Source: Leptospira terpstrae serovar Hualin str. LT 11-33 = ATCC 700639 (GTDB taxonomy: Bacteria; Spirochaetota; Leptospiria; Leptospirales; Leptospiraceae). From it: DNA of 64,000 nucleotides. Below the pieces are notes generated by a model. It saw only the letters and a list, made by a program, of their open reading frames with translations, searched no databases and was not told the origin of the DNA. The translations under genes were made by a program, and so were the position numbers. The stretch lies in the NCBI RefSeq assembly GCF_000332495.1, contig NZ_AOGW02000010.1:248001-312000 (forward strand), read 5' to 3'. Within the stretch, counting starts at the first letter, position 1; every line of letters begins with the position of its first letter. Below, one piece after another: positions 28,300 through 37,227 of the stretch.

Positions 28300-28448
28300 T
28301 TTGTAATTCCTCTCCGTAAAATTTTACCAATATTTTTTCCTGATTGTAGTTGTACTCTCTTTGGGGTGATGGTACAGTCTTCAATGTTTGAAATACAGAC
28401 CTGTTTTGTTTGGGATCAAATATAACATGATTAGTTTTCATCTATTTC

Positions 28449-28862
28449 TCACTTTAAAAACGAATCTACTGATAAGATTTGTTTGTCTACTGAAGTTAGA
28501 GCTAAATAGTAACAAACCATATATACCATTTGGATTCCTACAATTTCCCATTTTTCTAACAAACACATTCCAAAAATAAGAGAACACATGAGTAGTCCCG
28601 CAAGTAACAAACTCCATTTTGTATTCCAACCAATGAGGATTAAAACACCTAATAGGAGTTCCAGTGGTGGGATCATAAATCCCATAAATGTAACGAGAAT
28701 GGAAGGAATGGGAGTTGTAGAAAATAATCCCTGAATCCATTCCCTAAAGACTCCATAGTGACTTCCCATTCTTACGATGCCATGCCCAAGAAGGTTGGCT
28801 CCAATTGCGATTCTTAACACTAGACTTGCTAATGCGATTCCGTTTGTTTCTATTGCATTCAT
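28449..28862 (-). CDS. DoxX-family membrane protein
   Basis: This is a 137-residue protein with four hydrophobic segments. The first carries the LRIAIGANLLGHGIVRM pattern of the DoxX family, and FMGFMIPPLELLLGVLILIGW follows. DoxX-like proteins are small membrane proteins often linked to quinone, thiol or oxidative stress functions, with no agreed activity. It is divergent from a LysR regulator with a 96-nt shared intergenic region, so the regulator probably controls this gene. Confidence 0.78.
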   Translation of the reverse strand: MNAIETNGIALASLVLRIAIGANLLGHGIVRMGSHYGVFREWIQGLFSTTPIPSILVTFMGFMIPPLELLLGVLILIGWNTKWSLLLAGLLMCSLIFGMCLLEKWEIVGIQMVYMVCYYLALTSVDKQILSVDSFLK

Positions 28863-28922
28863 TTCGTCGGTCTCTTATTCTTGGAAAATCTGTAAACAAA
28901 AAATATCCAATAGGATCTATAG

Positions 28923-28950
28923 TTGACAGATTGAATACTAATCGTATACA
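28923..28950 (+). promoter_or_regulatory. Promoter of the lysR-type gene, near-leaderless
   Basis: TTGACA (28923-28928) and TATACA (28945-28950) are separated by 16 nt. The predicted start is about 7 nt after the -10 element, near 28957, while the ATG is at 28959. Translation would then begin almost at the 5' end. The -10 element lies inside the inverted repeat at 28930-28952, as expected for autorepression. Confidence 0.5.
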
Positions 28951-28952
28951 AT
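28930..28952. promoter_or_regulatory. Putative LysR-type operator
   Basis: An inverted repeat ATTGAATAC-taatc-GTATACAAT (9-bp arms with one mismatch, 5-nt centre) lies directly before the regulator gene and between it and the divergent DoxX gene. It fits the T-N11-A form of LysR-family binding sites. The identification is from sequence form and position only. Confidence 0.45.
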
Positions 28953-28958
28953 GATTGG

Positions 28959-29861
28959 ATGAATGTATCGATTCGAGACCTGGAAGACTTAAAAACCTTC
29001 GTTTTTGTGGTTCAAGAGCGCAGTTTTACGCAAGCCGCAACCAAAATGGGAGTGACGAAGGCAGCGATTGCCAAACGGATTTTAGGATTGGAAAAGACTT
29101 GGAAGACCCAACTTTTTTATCGCAATACAAGAAAGGTCGTTCCCACAAGAGAGGCGGAGTTGATTTTTCAAAAGGTAAGCTCCATTCTAGAAAGTGTAAA
29201 GGAATTAGAAAATTCATTGGCCAACAAAGACGAGTTAGAGGGAACCCTTCGGGTAACTTGTGTAAGCTCTATGGCTAACAATTTTGTTTCCGAACTGATT
29301 GTAAACTTTCAAGAACAAAACCCTAAAATAAAAATACAACTAATCGTTACCGACAGTCTCCTCGATCTTATGGAAGAATCAATAGATATTGGAATTCGTG
29401 TCGGACTGGAAATTCCAGTAAACCTTGTTGGTACTTATCTATTTAAAAATCGAATCCTAGCGGTTGTGAGTCCAGACTACCTGAATACGAACCTAGCAAT
29501 ACAGTCACCAAAGGATTTGGAAACACATAATCTTTTGTATTTAGATTTACATAAAGATTTACGATTTTTTGGTACAGAACTTTCGTTAGCTAGTGTGACA
29601 AAGAATAGAAATTTTCTATCCAATGATGCGGGTAGTTTGGTGCAAATGGGATTAAGGGGGAAAGGTGTTCTTTTCCGATCTTTCTGGGATATTGAAGATT
29701 ATGTAAAATCTGGTAAACTCATTCCAATTTTACAGGATTTTTCTTTAGATACTTTTGGAAGTGTTTGGGTTGTACATCCTATGAACCGCACACCGTCCCG
29801 TAGAGTGATGGTGTTTCGAAATTTTTTAGAATCGGAATGTAGGCGCAGGTTCAATCAATAA
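28959..29861 (+). CDS. LysR-family transcriptional regulator
   Basis: This 300-residue regulator has an N-terminal winged helix (DLEDLKTFVFVVQERSFTQAA) whose recognition helix reads GVTKAAIAKRILGLE. A periplasmic-binding-protein-like effector domain follows from about residue 90. The pattern is of the CrgA/DsdC-like LysR subgroup that often controls an adjacent divergent operon. Here that operon is the DoxX gene and perhaps the SDR gene. The 3' end overlaps the convergent endonuclease gene by 11 nt. The effector is unknown. Confidence 0.88.
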   Translation: MNVSIRDLEDLKTFVFVVQERSFTQAATKMGVTKAAIAKRILGLEKTWKTQLFYRNTRKVVPTREAELIFQKVSSILESVKELENSLANKDELEGTLRVTCVSSMANNFVSELIVNFQEQNPKIKIQLIVTDSLLDLMEESIDIGIRVGLEIPVNLVGTYLFKNRILAVVSPDYLNTNLAIQSPKDLETHNLLYLDLHKDLRFFGTELSLASVTKNRNFLSNDAGSLVQMGLRGKGVLFRSFWDIEDYVKSGKLIPILQDFSLDTFGSVWVVHPMNRTPSRRVMVFRNFLESECRRRFNQ

Positions 29862-30615
29862 AGGGATTTTTAACAGACTGGAATCTTTCGATGATTTCAT
29901 TCTTTCTGATTTCAAAGGTATCCGGTGGATCTAGTTTGTTCCATGATTCATAGAGTTTTCGTCTTCCTTCTGGAATCACAATTCCATACTTCCATTCCAT
30001 ATAAAAATATGTTCGGGCAATGTCCCCACGTATGTTTGGTTTGGGTTCTGCCGTTTGTTCTTTGAAATTAACTTCAAAATCACATAATCCGTAATTTCTC
30101 TCTTCTCCTTCAATTTCACCATAAGAGAAAATACCACGGTCTGCATTGATCTCTCCAGGAACTGGAACGATATTGTGTAAATCAGCTTCTATTTGGTTGA
30201 ATTCAGGATCAGTGGCTTGGCAACATTTACGTCCGCGCACGTGTTTTCCATTTAGCTCGCAGTCTTTTTTGGTCCAACATTCTCTGTCTTTTCCAAAACT
30301 GTGAGCAGGAACAATATGTTCCCATTCAATCCATGTTTGACGGTGATTGTCTTTTCTGCTTGCGAGCCCGCAAGATTCAAAATCGATTTTGAGTCGACCG
30401 GGGACTTCTATGTCATCAGAAAATCTGCAACCGCAGTAAAAATCAGTTCCTACTTTTTTATAAAATCGTTTTAAGATTCGTTTTGCTTTTTGAAAGTCAA
30501 TGGTTCGATTGTGTTTCTCTCTGACTGATTCGGTTTCTTCCGATTGAGAATATAGAAAAATACTCACCAAACAAAATAGGAAAATGAAAATGCTGAAATA
30601 TTTAATCTGTTTCAA
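29851..30615 (-). CDS. Endonuclease I family (EndA/Dns) secreted nuclease
   Basis: This is a 254-residue beta-beta-alpha-metal nuclease with an N-terminal signal segment (FSIFIFLFCLVSIFLYS). The catalytic block is WIEWEHIVPAHSFG with the general-base His, followed by CCQATD, DLHNIVPVPGEINADRG for the metal Asn and His, and RGDIARTYFYM. It also has Cys pairs, as expected for a protein folded outside the cytosol. Such enzymes degrade extracellular DNA non-specifically. It stands alone: 118 nt separate it from the glyoxalase gene and it is convergent with lysR. Confidence 0.9.
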   Translation of the reverse strand: MKQIKYFSIFIFLFCLVSIFLYSQSEETESVREKHNRTIDFQKAKRILKRFYKKVGTDFYCGCRFSDDIEVPGRLKIDFESCGLASRKDNHRQTWIEWEHIVPAHSFGKDRECWTKKDCELNGKHVRGRKCCQATDPEFNQIEADLHNIVPVPGEINADRGIFSYGEIEGEERNYGLCDFEVNFKEQTAEPKPNIRGDIARTYFYMEWKYGIVIPEGRRKLYESWNKLDPPDTFEIRKNEIIERFQSVKNPFID

Positions 30616-30733
30616 GGTAAAACAACTGTCGCAAAGTCTAGTGTCAAATTGTTGGAATCAATCAACTGTCCTTGCGAAGAAAAGCTCATTGGCAGATTTT
30701 TAAATTTAGCTTGGATTTTGTAAAATACAAAAT

Positions 30734-31510
30734 TTACCATTGATCCCTTAGTCTACGCAAAGTCAAAAATACAGAACGTTCATCACTAAAACTTTCCTTT
30801 AATTCCGTTAGTCGGTCTTTAACTGAATCTGTATTTCTTCTAAAAAAGGGATTTAATTTCTTTTCTGCACCAATTTCCGATACCTGGAAGGGTTTTAAAG
30901 AAGTTTTGTAGGAATTGCGAAATTCATTTTCTGGATCTATATGGCAAGAAAACTTTAGATTGTTATCCCAATAGTCATGGCCTGGATACAACAAACAAGT
31001 GTCAGGTAGTGTTTCAAAGCGAGATTGTATGGTGTCATATAATGCATTCGGATCTCCCCCGCGAAAACAATTACCCACACCTGCGTTGAATAAAGTGTCG
31101 CCAGAGAAAATTCCAAGAATTGTATTCGGATTTTTTCGAACAAAGCTTAGATGAGAAAATGTATGCCCTGGAGTGTCCCAAACCACAAGTGATTCTTCTT
31201 CGGCTGAAAAGACGATATCCCCTTCCTTTAGAATTTGATCCAGTCCAGGAATTTTATCTTTGGCATTGGTATGCCCGTAGATGATAGCTTTTGTTTCTTC
31301 CTTTAGTTCTAAATTCCCTTGGGTATGGTCACCATGTTCATGGGTATTCAGAATTCCTTTGATTTTAACACCGAACTGTTTCGTATAGGTTAAGATGGAT
31401 TTGGCATCGAAGGGATCAATGACATAGGCTTCGCCTGTTCGATTTGAATAAACAATATAACTAAAGTTGCGAAGTGGTGAATGAGTGAAAATGGGAAGGA
31501 TTTCTATCAT
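30734..31510 (-). CDS. gloB: Glyoxalase II-like metallo-beta-lactamase-fold hydrolase
   Basis: This 258-residue hydrolase carries the binuclear metal motif THEHGDHT, then DTPGHTFSHLSF, FSGDTLFNAGVGNCFRGG and YPGHDYWDNNLKF. The last two are typical of hydroxyacylglutathione hydrolase. The C-terminal NPFFRRN resembles the glutathione-binding end of glyoxalase II. It would hydrolyse S-D-lactoylglutathione to lactate and glutathione, in keeping with the glutathione genes at 17-21 kb. It lies 28 nt after serA on the same strand. Confidence 0.87.
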   Translation of the reverse strand: MIEILPIFTHSPLRNFSYIVYSNRTGEAYVIDPFDAKSILTYTKQFGVKIKGILNTHEHGDHTQGNLELKEETKAIIYGHTNAKDKIPGLDQILKEGDIVFSAEEESLVVWDTPGHTFSHLSFVRKNPNTILGIFSGDTLFNAGVGNCFRGGDPNALYDTIQSRFETLPDTCLLYPGHDYWDNNLKFSCHIDPENEFRNSYKTSLKPFQVSEIGAEKKLNPFFRRNTDSVKDRLTELKESFSDERSVFLTLRRLRDQW

Positions 31511-31538
31511 TTGATTTTATCCTTCCCGATCTATATTT

Positions 31539-32762
31539 TTAATAGAGGATCCGAGTTCGGATGGAATGTTTGTGAGCTTTGATTTTATCTTTTAATTCAT
31601 TGCCCAAGTTTTTATCAATTTCCATACTCAAATAACCAATATTAGATGAAGTACTTAAGTTTTGTGTTAGAATATTCCCACCCATATCAGAGATGATCGA
31701 GTTGATATCTCTCAAAAACCCTGGTTGGTTTTGGTGGATATTTAGAATCCTGTGGTAACCCGACTTCAAACTTCCTAGTTCTATGTTTGGAAAATTTACA
31801 GAAAATGTAGTGGATCCGTTATTAACGTATTTTAAAAGTTTTTCTGCGACTTCTGATCCAATATTTTTTTGTGCTTCTTCTGTTGACCCACCCACATGCG
31901 GGGTAAGGATTACATTCGGTAGACCTTGGAGTGGGCTAACGAAAGGATCATCATTGGACTTTGGTTCCTCTGGAAATACATCCACACCAGCACCGGCAAG
32001 TTTTCCTGACTTTAAACCTTCTACTAGTGCATCAATTTCTAAAACTTTTCCACGAGAAAGGTTCAATAAATAAGCTCCTTGTTTGACAAGGTTTAGGTGT
32101 TCTTTACGGAATAGATTTTTTGTTTCGTCTGTTTCCGGTACATGAAAGGTAATAAAGTCAGATTGTTTGAGAACTTCTTCATACGTATGTACAGAAGAAG
32201 CATTTCCTAGAGGAAGTTTGGAAATGATATCGTAAAAGATCACCTTCATTCCCATTGACTCAGCAAGAACAGAGACTTGGGAACCGATATGTCCGTAACC
32301 AATGATCCCTAAGGTTTTACCTCGGACTTCAAAACAGCCCTTTGCTATTTTATTCCATTTTCCAAGGTGGACATCGCGGGACTGGTCTGTTGCCTTTCTT
32401 GCAAGCATAATGATTTCAGCGATGACAAGTTCCGCCACAGACCTGGTATTGCTGTAAGGAGCGTTGAAGACTGGAATGGCACGTTTTTCTGCTTCTTCTA
32501 ATTCCACTTGGTTGGTTCCAATGCAGAAACAACCCACAGTCATTAATTTTTTCGCATTCTGAAGGGCTTTCATTGTAACATTTGTTTTGCTACGAATGCC
32601 CAAAACATGTACATCGGAGATTTTCTCGATGAGTTCGGCTTCTTCCATCGCATCTTTGACGAGGGTAACGTCAAAACCGTCTCGGTGGAAAAGTTCGTAT
32701 GCATCCTTGTGGATGTTTTCCAGAAGTAGGACTTTTATTTTTCCTTTGGGATAAGATACCAT
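31539..32762 (-). CDS. serA: D-3-phosphoglycerate dehydrogenase
   Basis: SerA oxidises 3-phosphoglycerate, the first step of serine synthesis. The 407-residue length and the single C-terminal ACT domain match the E. coli type, which serine inhibits. Visible motifs are GCFCIGTNQV, GKTLGIIGYGHIGSQV for NAD, LLNLSRGKVLEIDALVEGL and the catalytic His/Glu in VFPEEP and LTPHVGGSTEEAQ. The ACT domain begins near residue 335 (NQPGFLRDINSII). It is upstream of gloB in a two-gene unit and divergent from the lipoprotein gene at 32820. Confidence 0.95.
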   Translation of the reverse strand: MVSYPKGKIKVLLLENIHKDAYELFHRDGFDVTLVKDAMEEAELIEKISDVHVLGIRSKTNVTMKALQNAKKLMTVGCFCIGTNQVELEEAEKRAIPVFNAPYSNTRSVAELVIAEIIMLARKATDQSRDVHLGKWNKIAKGCFEVRGKTLGIIGYGHIGSQVSVLAESMGMKVIFYDIISKLPLGNASSVHTYEEVLKQSDFITFHVPETDETKNLFRKEHLNLVKQGAYLLNLSRGKVLEIDALVEGLKSGKLAGAGVDVFPEEPKSNDDPFVSPLQGLPNVILTPHVGGSTEEAQKNIGSEVAEKLLKYVNNGSTTFSVNFPNIELGSLKSGYHRILNIHQNQPGFLRDINSIISDMGGNILTQNLSTSSNIGYLSMEIDKNLGNELKDKIKAHKHSIRTRILY

Positions 32763-32819
32763 AGGAACAGGATTTTTTCCTTTGCTAAACCTTGCACCTC
32801 GAAAAAGGTTGAGCTTACC

Positions 32820-33365
32820 ATGGAAAGAATCTTGTCCTTAACCCGAATTTCCTTCATTTTCCTCACTTTTCTGGTTTTTGTTTCCTGCTCTGGGACCAAG
32901 GCCTATGTAGTCACACCGGAACCAACTTTGGAGCAACAAACAGCCATTTCAAATGAGCTTTGTTTGCGAAAAGCTTTACTGGTTTTCGGAAAACGTCCTT
33001 GTGTGTATTTTAAGGCGGAAAGGGACAATACCACAGGTTCCGTTCAATATTTTTTCCTCTATGAAATTGGAACATTTGACGTAGACCTTCCTATCGGTGT
33101 CTCCTTAAAGTTAGGTGAGACTTGGTACAACTTAAAACGAACCAATACAGATTATTCTGATACAATTGTGATTAGTTCTGCGATTTCTCCAGAGATCATT
33201 CCAAAAGTAGGAGAGAGCCAAACCATTGGGATTAGTTATACAAACCGAAAGGAAACCTTTAACTACTACTTGAGTTCGGGCCAAACCGCATCCTTCCAAT
33301 CGAATCTTTCCAAATTGATTCGCACCATCGAATCAGAGCCAAAACTAAATATAGGCAAAAAGTAA
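32820..33365 (+). CDS. Putative lipoprotein
   Basis: The 181-residue product starts with a short basic segment, a hydrophobic stretch (FIFLTFLVFVSC) and a lipobox-like FVSC. Cleavage before C23 and lipid attachment are likely. The mature part has no recognised domain; it is beta-rich and has two Cys near the beginning (SNELCLRKAL and KRPCVYF) that could form a disulfide. The promoter must lie in the 57-nt gap shared with divergent serA. A clear terminator follows at 33395. Confidence 0.7.
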   Translation: MERILSLTRISFIFLTFLVFVSCSGTKAYVVTPEPTLEQQTAISNELCLRKALLVFGKRPCVYFKAERDNTTGSVQYFFLYEIGTFDVDLPIGVSLKLGETWYNLKRTNTDYSDTIVISSAISPEIIPKVGESQTIGISYTNRKETFNYYLSSGQTASFQSNLSKLIRTIESEPKLNIGKK

Positions 33366-33394
33366 AAAATTTCTTATCTCTCAAGAATAGAGAA

Positions 33395-33430
33395 AAGCCT
33401 CTTTGGATTCAATCCTTAGAGGCTTTTTTT
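33395..33430 (+). terminator. Rho-independent terminator
   Basis: The stem AAAGCCTCT/AGAGGCTTT is followed by a run of seven T. It stands between the lipoprotein gene and the convergent lysS gene; the A-rich left side means it may also stop transcription from lysS. Confidence 0.85.
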
Positions 33431-33496
33431 ATACTTCCAACGAATCACTAAAATGATTTTGGCATCCGTCGTTTTGATTTTAGATCAGTGATTTTT

Positions 33497-34990
33497 CTAT
33501 TCTGGTCTCATGAGAGGAAACAAAATGGTATCGCGAATGGAATGAGAGTCAGTGAGTAACATCACAAGCCGATCGATTCCAATGCCAAGCCCACCTGTAG
33601 GGGGAAGACCATATTCCAAAGCTCGGATATAATCATCGTCCATCATAAAGGCTTCATCATCCCCGGCTTCTCTTTGTTTTACTTGTTCTTCAAATCTTTC
33701 TCTTTGGTCAAATGGATCGTTGAGCTCAGTGAATGCATTTCCAATCTCACGTCCTGCCACATAAGGTTCAAATCGTTCTACATATTTTGGGTCATCTTCT
33801 CTGGACTTGGCAAGGGGAGAGAGTTCTTTTGGAAAATCAGTGATAAAGATTGGTTGGATGAGATGGGGTTCCACAAGCGAACTAAAAACATCATCACAAA
33901 CTTTCCAAATCGAAACGGAATCAGAAGAGTCCACACCTTTGGCTTTTGCCTGTGCGATGGCATCTTTTACATCAGTGATTTGGCTAAAATCAATTCCAGA
34001 ATAATCTTTTATGATATCAATGTATTTCACTCGTTTCCATGGAGGTGTAAGGTCGATTTGATCTTTTCCATAGGCAAATTTTAATCCTTTGCCAATGGAC
34101 TCAGCAACAGAGACAACCATCCTCTCAGTGAGTGATAACATCGCTTCCATATCACCAAACGCCATATAGGCTTCCATCATTGTAAATTCCGGATTGTGTT
34201 TGGTGGAAATTCCTTCGTTTCGAAAGTTTCTGTTTAGCTCAAAAACTCGGTCAAGGCCACCTACAATCAGTCGTTTTAAGTAAAGTTCAGGAGCAATGCG
34301 AAGGAAAAGTTCCATATCCAAAGTATTGTGATGAGTGACAAAAGGACGTGCCGCTGCACCACCTGCAATGGGTTGCATCATCGGAGTTTCTACTTCTAAA
34401 AATCCTTCGTTGGTTAAAAATTTTCGAATTTCAGAAATGATGCGAGAACGCATTTTAAAGGTTTCTCTTACGTTTTCATTGACAACAAGGTCTACATAAC
34501 GCATCCGGTACCGTTGTTCTACATCCGAAAAAGCATCATACACTACACCGTCTTTTTCTTTGACAACAGGAAGAGGGCGGATACACTTCGCAAGGAGTTG
34601 AACGCTTGTTAAGTGAAGTGTGGTTTCGCCTTTTTGGGTTTGAAAGAGCCATCCTTCAATACCAATCCAATCTCCCAAATCTAAAGATTTAAATAGAGAA
34701 TAGTTTTCTTCGCCTAAATCATCTCTTGTGGCATAGAGTTGGATAAGACCTTCTGCGTCTCTTAGGTGAGCAAAACTTGCTTTTCCCATCACTCGTTTCC
34801 CTTGCAAACGGCCACCGAGTTTGAAGGATTTTTTCTCTGTTTGGCTAGGATCAAAACCTGCAATCAGTGATTTAGAATTTGCATTGGGAAAAAAACGAAG
34901 TGGGTAGGGGTTGATTCCTTTTGCTTTTAAATCGTTAATTTTTTGAATGCGTTGCTCTATCAGTTCGTTGGAATCTTTAATTTCATCCAT
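33497..34990 (-). CDS. lysS: Lysyl-tRNA synthetase (class II)
   Basis: This 497-residue class II synthetase charges tRNA-Lys, one copy of which is encoded at 1476. The N-terminal OB-fold anticodon domain spans roughly residues 55-160 ([19 protein letters not shown]). Motif 2 is [20 protein letters not shown] and motif 3 is [13 protein letters not shown], with the expected [12 protein letters not shown] ending. It follows a small membrane-protein gene with no gap and converges on the terminator at 33395. Confidence 0.97.
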   Translation of the reverse strand: MDEIKDSNELIEQRIQKINDLKAKGINPYPLRFFPNANSKSLIAGFDPSQTEKKSFKLGGRLQGKRVMGKASFAHLRDAEGLIQLYATRDDLGEENYSLFKSLDLGDWIGIEGWLFQTQKGETTLHLTSVQLLAKCIRPLPVVKEKDGVVYDAFSDVEQRYRMRYVDLVVNENVRETFKMRSRIISEIRKFLTNEGFLEVETPMMQPIAGGAAARPFVTHHNTLDMELFLRIAPELYLKRLIVGGLDRVFELNRNFRNEGISTKHNPEFTMMEAYMAFGDMEAMLSLTERMVVSVAESIGKGLKFAYGKDQIDLTPPWKRVKYIDIIKDYSGIDFSQITDVKDAIAQAKAKGVDSSDSVSIWKVCDDVFSSLVEPHLIQPIFITDFPKELSPLAKSREDDPKYVERFEPYVAGREIGNAFTELNDPFDQRERFEEQVKQREAGDDEAFMMDDDYIRALEYGLPPTGGLGIGIDRLVMLLTDSHSIRDTILFPLMRPE

Positions 34991-35629
34991 TTATAGGACA
35001 CCTCTAATATAAGAATACAGATAACGTACAAATTCGCCGGTGATTTCCCGAACCCCATCATCTGACAAAAACCAGTTGGAACCAGAGATGTCAGATGGAA
35101 ATCCATAAGCTGTCACCTTGATGGGTAAACTGGCCAAGGTTTTGCGATAAGTTCCTAAAACACGTTTGGTTTCATATTCCCGACAAAGAAGTAAAATACT
35201 TCCTAAATTATCGGAAACAGCTATTTTTAATAGGTTTTTGGATGCCTCGTCTGTGTCACCCATTTTGGTCCCTATGATTACTAAAGAAGATACAAGTCCC
35301 GGTCCCATTCCTAAGGAACTTAAAACTTCCTTGATTTTTGTTTCTTTTTCTTGCGGTGAATAGAGAAGATTTTGAGACTTATCTTCCCGTATAACAAGGA
35401 TCAGTTTTTTAAAATCAGAGCGCTGTGATAAATTAGCCACAGCTTTTAATAACTTTTTCGTTGGCAAAGTGTTTGAGACTTCTAACACTGCCAGGTCTGA
35501 TTTCTGGTAAGTTTCAGAGGATTTTAACCAATAAGGAGCAGATAGGATGAGACCAATCAGAATCAATAAAGGAGAAAGGAAGCCAATCAATAGGAGTTTG
35601 AGTCGGAACGTAAGATCGGATACTTGCAT
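34991..35629 (-). CDS. Membrane-anchored protein resembling the SanA/YdcF (DUF218) family
   Basis: This 212-residue protein has one N-terminal membrane helix (LLLIGFLSPLLILIGLILS). The rest is predicted to be an alpha/beta domain facing the periplasm. SLVIIGTKMGDTDEASKNLL and WFLSDDGVREITGEFVRYLYSYI resemble the Rossmann-like core and helical end of YdcF/SanA proteins, which are tied to envelope integrity. The similarity is distant and the assignment tentative. It ends directly at the lysS start, so the two are one transcript. Confidence 0.5.
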   Translation of the reverse strand: MQVSDLTFRLKLLLIGFLSPLLILIGLILSAPYWLKSSETYQKSDLAVLEVSNTLPTKKLLKAVANLSQRSDFKKLILVIREDKSQNLLYSPQEKETKIKEVLSSLGMGPGLVSSLVIIGTKMGDTDEASKNLLKIAVSDNLGSILLLCREYETKRVLGTYRKTLASLPIKVTAYGFPSDISGSNWFLSDDGVREITGEFVRYLYSYIRGVL

Positions 35630-35688
35630 ACTTGACCCCTACAACCTACCTAATGGTGAGTGCAAGTGACAAGAGAAAATTCATCTCC

Positions 35689-35716
35689 TTGACGAAAGAA
35701 CCCGTTTTCCTAACCT
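35689..35716 (+). promoter_or_regulatory. Putative promoter of tRNA-Leu
   Basis: A TTGACG element (35689-35694) and a TAACCT element (35711-35716) are separated by 16 nt and would start transcription about 11 nt before the tRNA. The -10 element is weak; a TATACA at 35725 lies too close to the tRNA to serve. Confidence 0.4.
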
Positions 35717-35733
35717 GACCTACATATACACCC

Positions 35734-35815
35734 GCTCGGATGGTGGAATTGGTAGACACGCTACTTTGAGGTGGTAGTGCCGCAAGGTGTGGGGGTTCGA
35801 GTCCCCCTTCGAGCA
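35734..35815 (+). tRNA. tRNA-Leu (anticodon GAG)
   Basis: This is an 82-nt class II tRNA. The acceptor stem pairs GCTCGGA with TTCGAGC. The D arm has GGTAGAC, the anticodon stem CTACT/GGTAG with loop TTGAGGT gives anticodon GAG, and the variable arm is TGCCGCAAGGTGT. The T arm is GGGGG-TTCGAGT-CCCCC. CCA is not encoded. Confidence 0.97.
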
Positions 35816-35838
35816 AAATCTAACTTATCAGAACCAAA

Positions 35839-36723
35839 TCAATTTAAATACTTTTGAAAGAATCCAACGGCTCTTGCCTCTGCTTCTTTCGGATCAAAAT
35901 TCCAAAGGCGTTCATGTCTTTTGCATTCTGGTGACCAAAGAGATTTGGGTTCTCCGGCTTTCGCAAACAAATCGAGTGCATGGTGGTAATCCACATAATC
36001 GTCCATTTTACAATGGAAAAGAGCAATGGGCCTTGGACTAATGGAGGCAATTTTATCAATGGGCCTAACGGAATCAATGTCCATCTCTCCGCGTAAGTTC
36101 AGGGCAAGTTTTACTACTGGTATCAGTGGGTAATAGGGAATTCCAAAATCACGTTTGGCAGACTCAACAAGAACATCAATGGCACTTCTATAACCGCTAC
36201 TAAAAAGACCGGCTTGGATTTCTGGATGGTCAGCCATGGCGATGATACTGGTTGCAGAACCCATAGAAAATCCAAAGATACCAATTTTCTCGAAACCTTT
36301 TGCCTTTAAATAGGATATAGCAGCTGTTACATCTTTTTGTTCGTGATATCCCATGGAGGCAAAACCACCATGATTTCTGCGTAAACTAAGGAGAAGTAAG
36401 TTGTATCCAGCTTTGTTTAGGCTTTTTGCAAACCGAATTCCTTCATTCCTTTGACCGCCATGTCCATGCACCAGGATGATCGTACCTTTCGATTGTTTTG
36501 CGGGTATCCAGTAACTAACAAGGTTAAGTTTGTCCTCAGTTGTAATAGTTACTTCTTCAAATGTTAGTCCTACTTCGGATGGGCCATTACAATATACGTG
36601 GTGGTCCAAGTTACAATTGACTTTTGGATAAAGAACCAAACTTGAAAAATAATAAGCAGCTATTACGAGAAAGATGATAATGATAATCATTCCAGAAATT
36701 GTGTATTTTTTGATTTGTTTCAT
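35839..36723 (-). CDS. Membrane-anchored alpha/beta hydrolase
   Basis: This 294-residue protein has an N-terminal membrane helix (SGMIIIIIFLVIAAYYFSSL) followed by an alpha/beta-hydrolase domain. The nucleophile elbow is GFSMGS near residue 145, and the oxyanion region is LVHGHGGQRNEG. The Asp is probably in CKMDDYVD and the His in KRHERLWN. It resembles the family of BAAT/FrsA-like and YqkD-type serine hydrolases; the substrate is unknown. Its ATG at 36723 faces the plus-strand DUF1499 gene with little or no room for separate promoters. Confidence 0.8.
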   Translation of the reverse strand: MKQIKKYTISGMIIIIIFLVIAAYYFSSLVLYPKVNCNLDHHVYCNGPSEVGLTFEEVTITTEDKLNLVSYWIPAKQSKGTIILVHGHGGQRNEGIRFAKSLNKAGYNLLLLSLRRNHGGFASMGYHEQKDVTAAISYLKAKGFEKIGIFGFSMGSATSIIAMADHPEIQAGLFSSGYRSAIDVLVESAKRDFGIPYYPLIPVVKLALNLRGEMDIDSVRPIDKIASISPRPIALFHCKMDDYVDYHHALDLFAKAGEPKSLWSPECKRHERLWNFDPKEAEARAVGFFQKYLN

Positions 36724-36793
36724 GAGCCAACAAAAGACGAGAAATTTTGAAATTCTGCAAGTAAAAAACAGAGACTTTTGGTTTTTAGGAGAT

Positions 36794-37225
36794 ATGGAAG
36801 CTGCATTAGGTGTTTTCTTTATCTGTTGTATGAGTGTCTTAAGTCCACTCTCTGGTGTGAGTGATGGAGAATTAAGAGGTTGTCCGCCGTCGCCTAACTG
36901 TGTTTCGAGTCAAAGTATGCAATATAACATTGTTCATAAAGTGGATCCGATTGTTTATGCCACTTCTCGTCAGGTTGCATACGAAAGGATTGCCAAATAC
37001 TTCCATGAATCGGAAAATATCTGGATCAGTGAAGAAAAAGAGAATGAATACATCCGTGTGATTTTTTTCACAAAAGTATTTCGATTTCCTGATCGCGTAG
37101 AGATTTATTTTCCCCCTGATAAACAGGAAGCACAAGTTCGTTCTCAATCAATTCTCGGTTTGTGGGATATTTTTGCAAACCGAAGGCGTGTGAATCAGTT
37201 TAGAGAATTACTCGCAAAAGAATAA
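36794..37225 (+). CDS. DUF1499 family protein
   Basis: The product has the DUF1499 core: LRGCPPSPNCVSSQ with the conserved Cys pair, then VDPIVYATSRQVAYERI, IRVIFFTKVFRFPDRVEIYF and SQSILGLWDIFANRRRV. The ATG at 36794 gives a 143-residue protein that begins with a signal-like segment (ALGVFFICCMSVLSPLSG) and has AGGAG just upstream, with an unusually short spacer. An earlier ATG at 36722 would overlap the divergent hydrolase start. Function is not known for this family, which often occurs as a periplasmic protein. Confidence 0.75.
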   Translation: MEAALGVFFICCMSVLSPLSGVSDGELRGCPPSPNCVSSQSMQYNIVHKVDPIVYATSRQVAYERIAKYFHESENIWISEEKENEYIRVIFFTKVFRFPDRVEIYFPPDKQEAQVRSQSILGLWDIFANRRRVNQFRELLAKE

Positions 37226-37227
37226 AC

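Noticed and set aside
28388..28579. Small plus-strand open frame antisense to the DoxX gene
   Set aside because: It lies mostly within the DoxX gene, begins in the SDR-DoxX gap, and has no ribosome site or recognised pattern.
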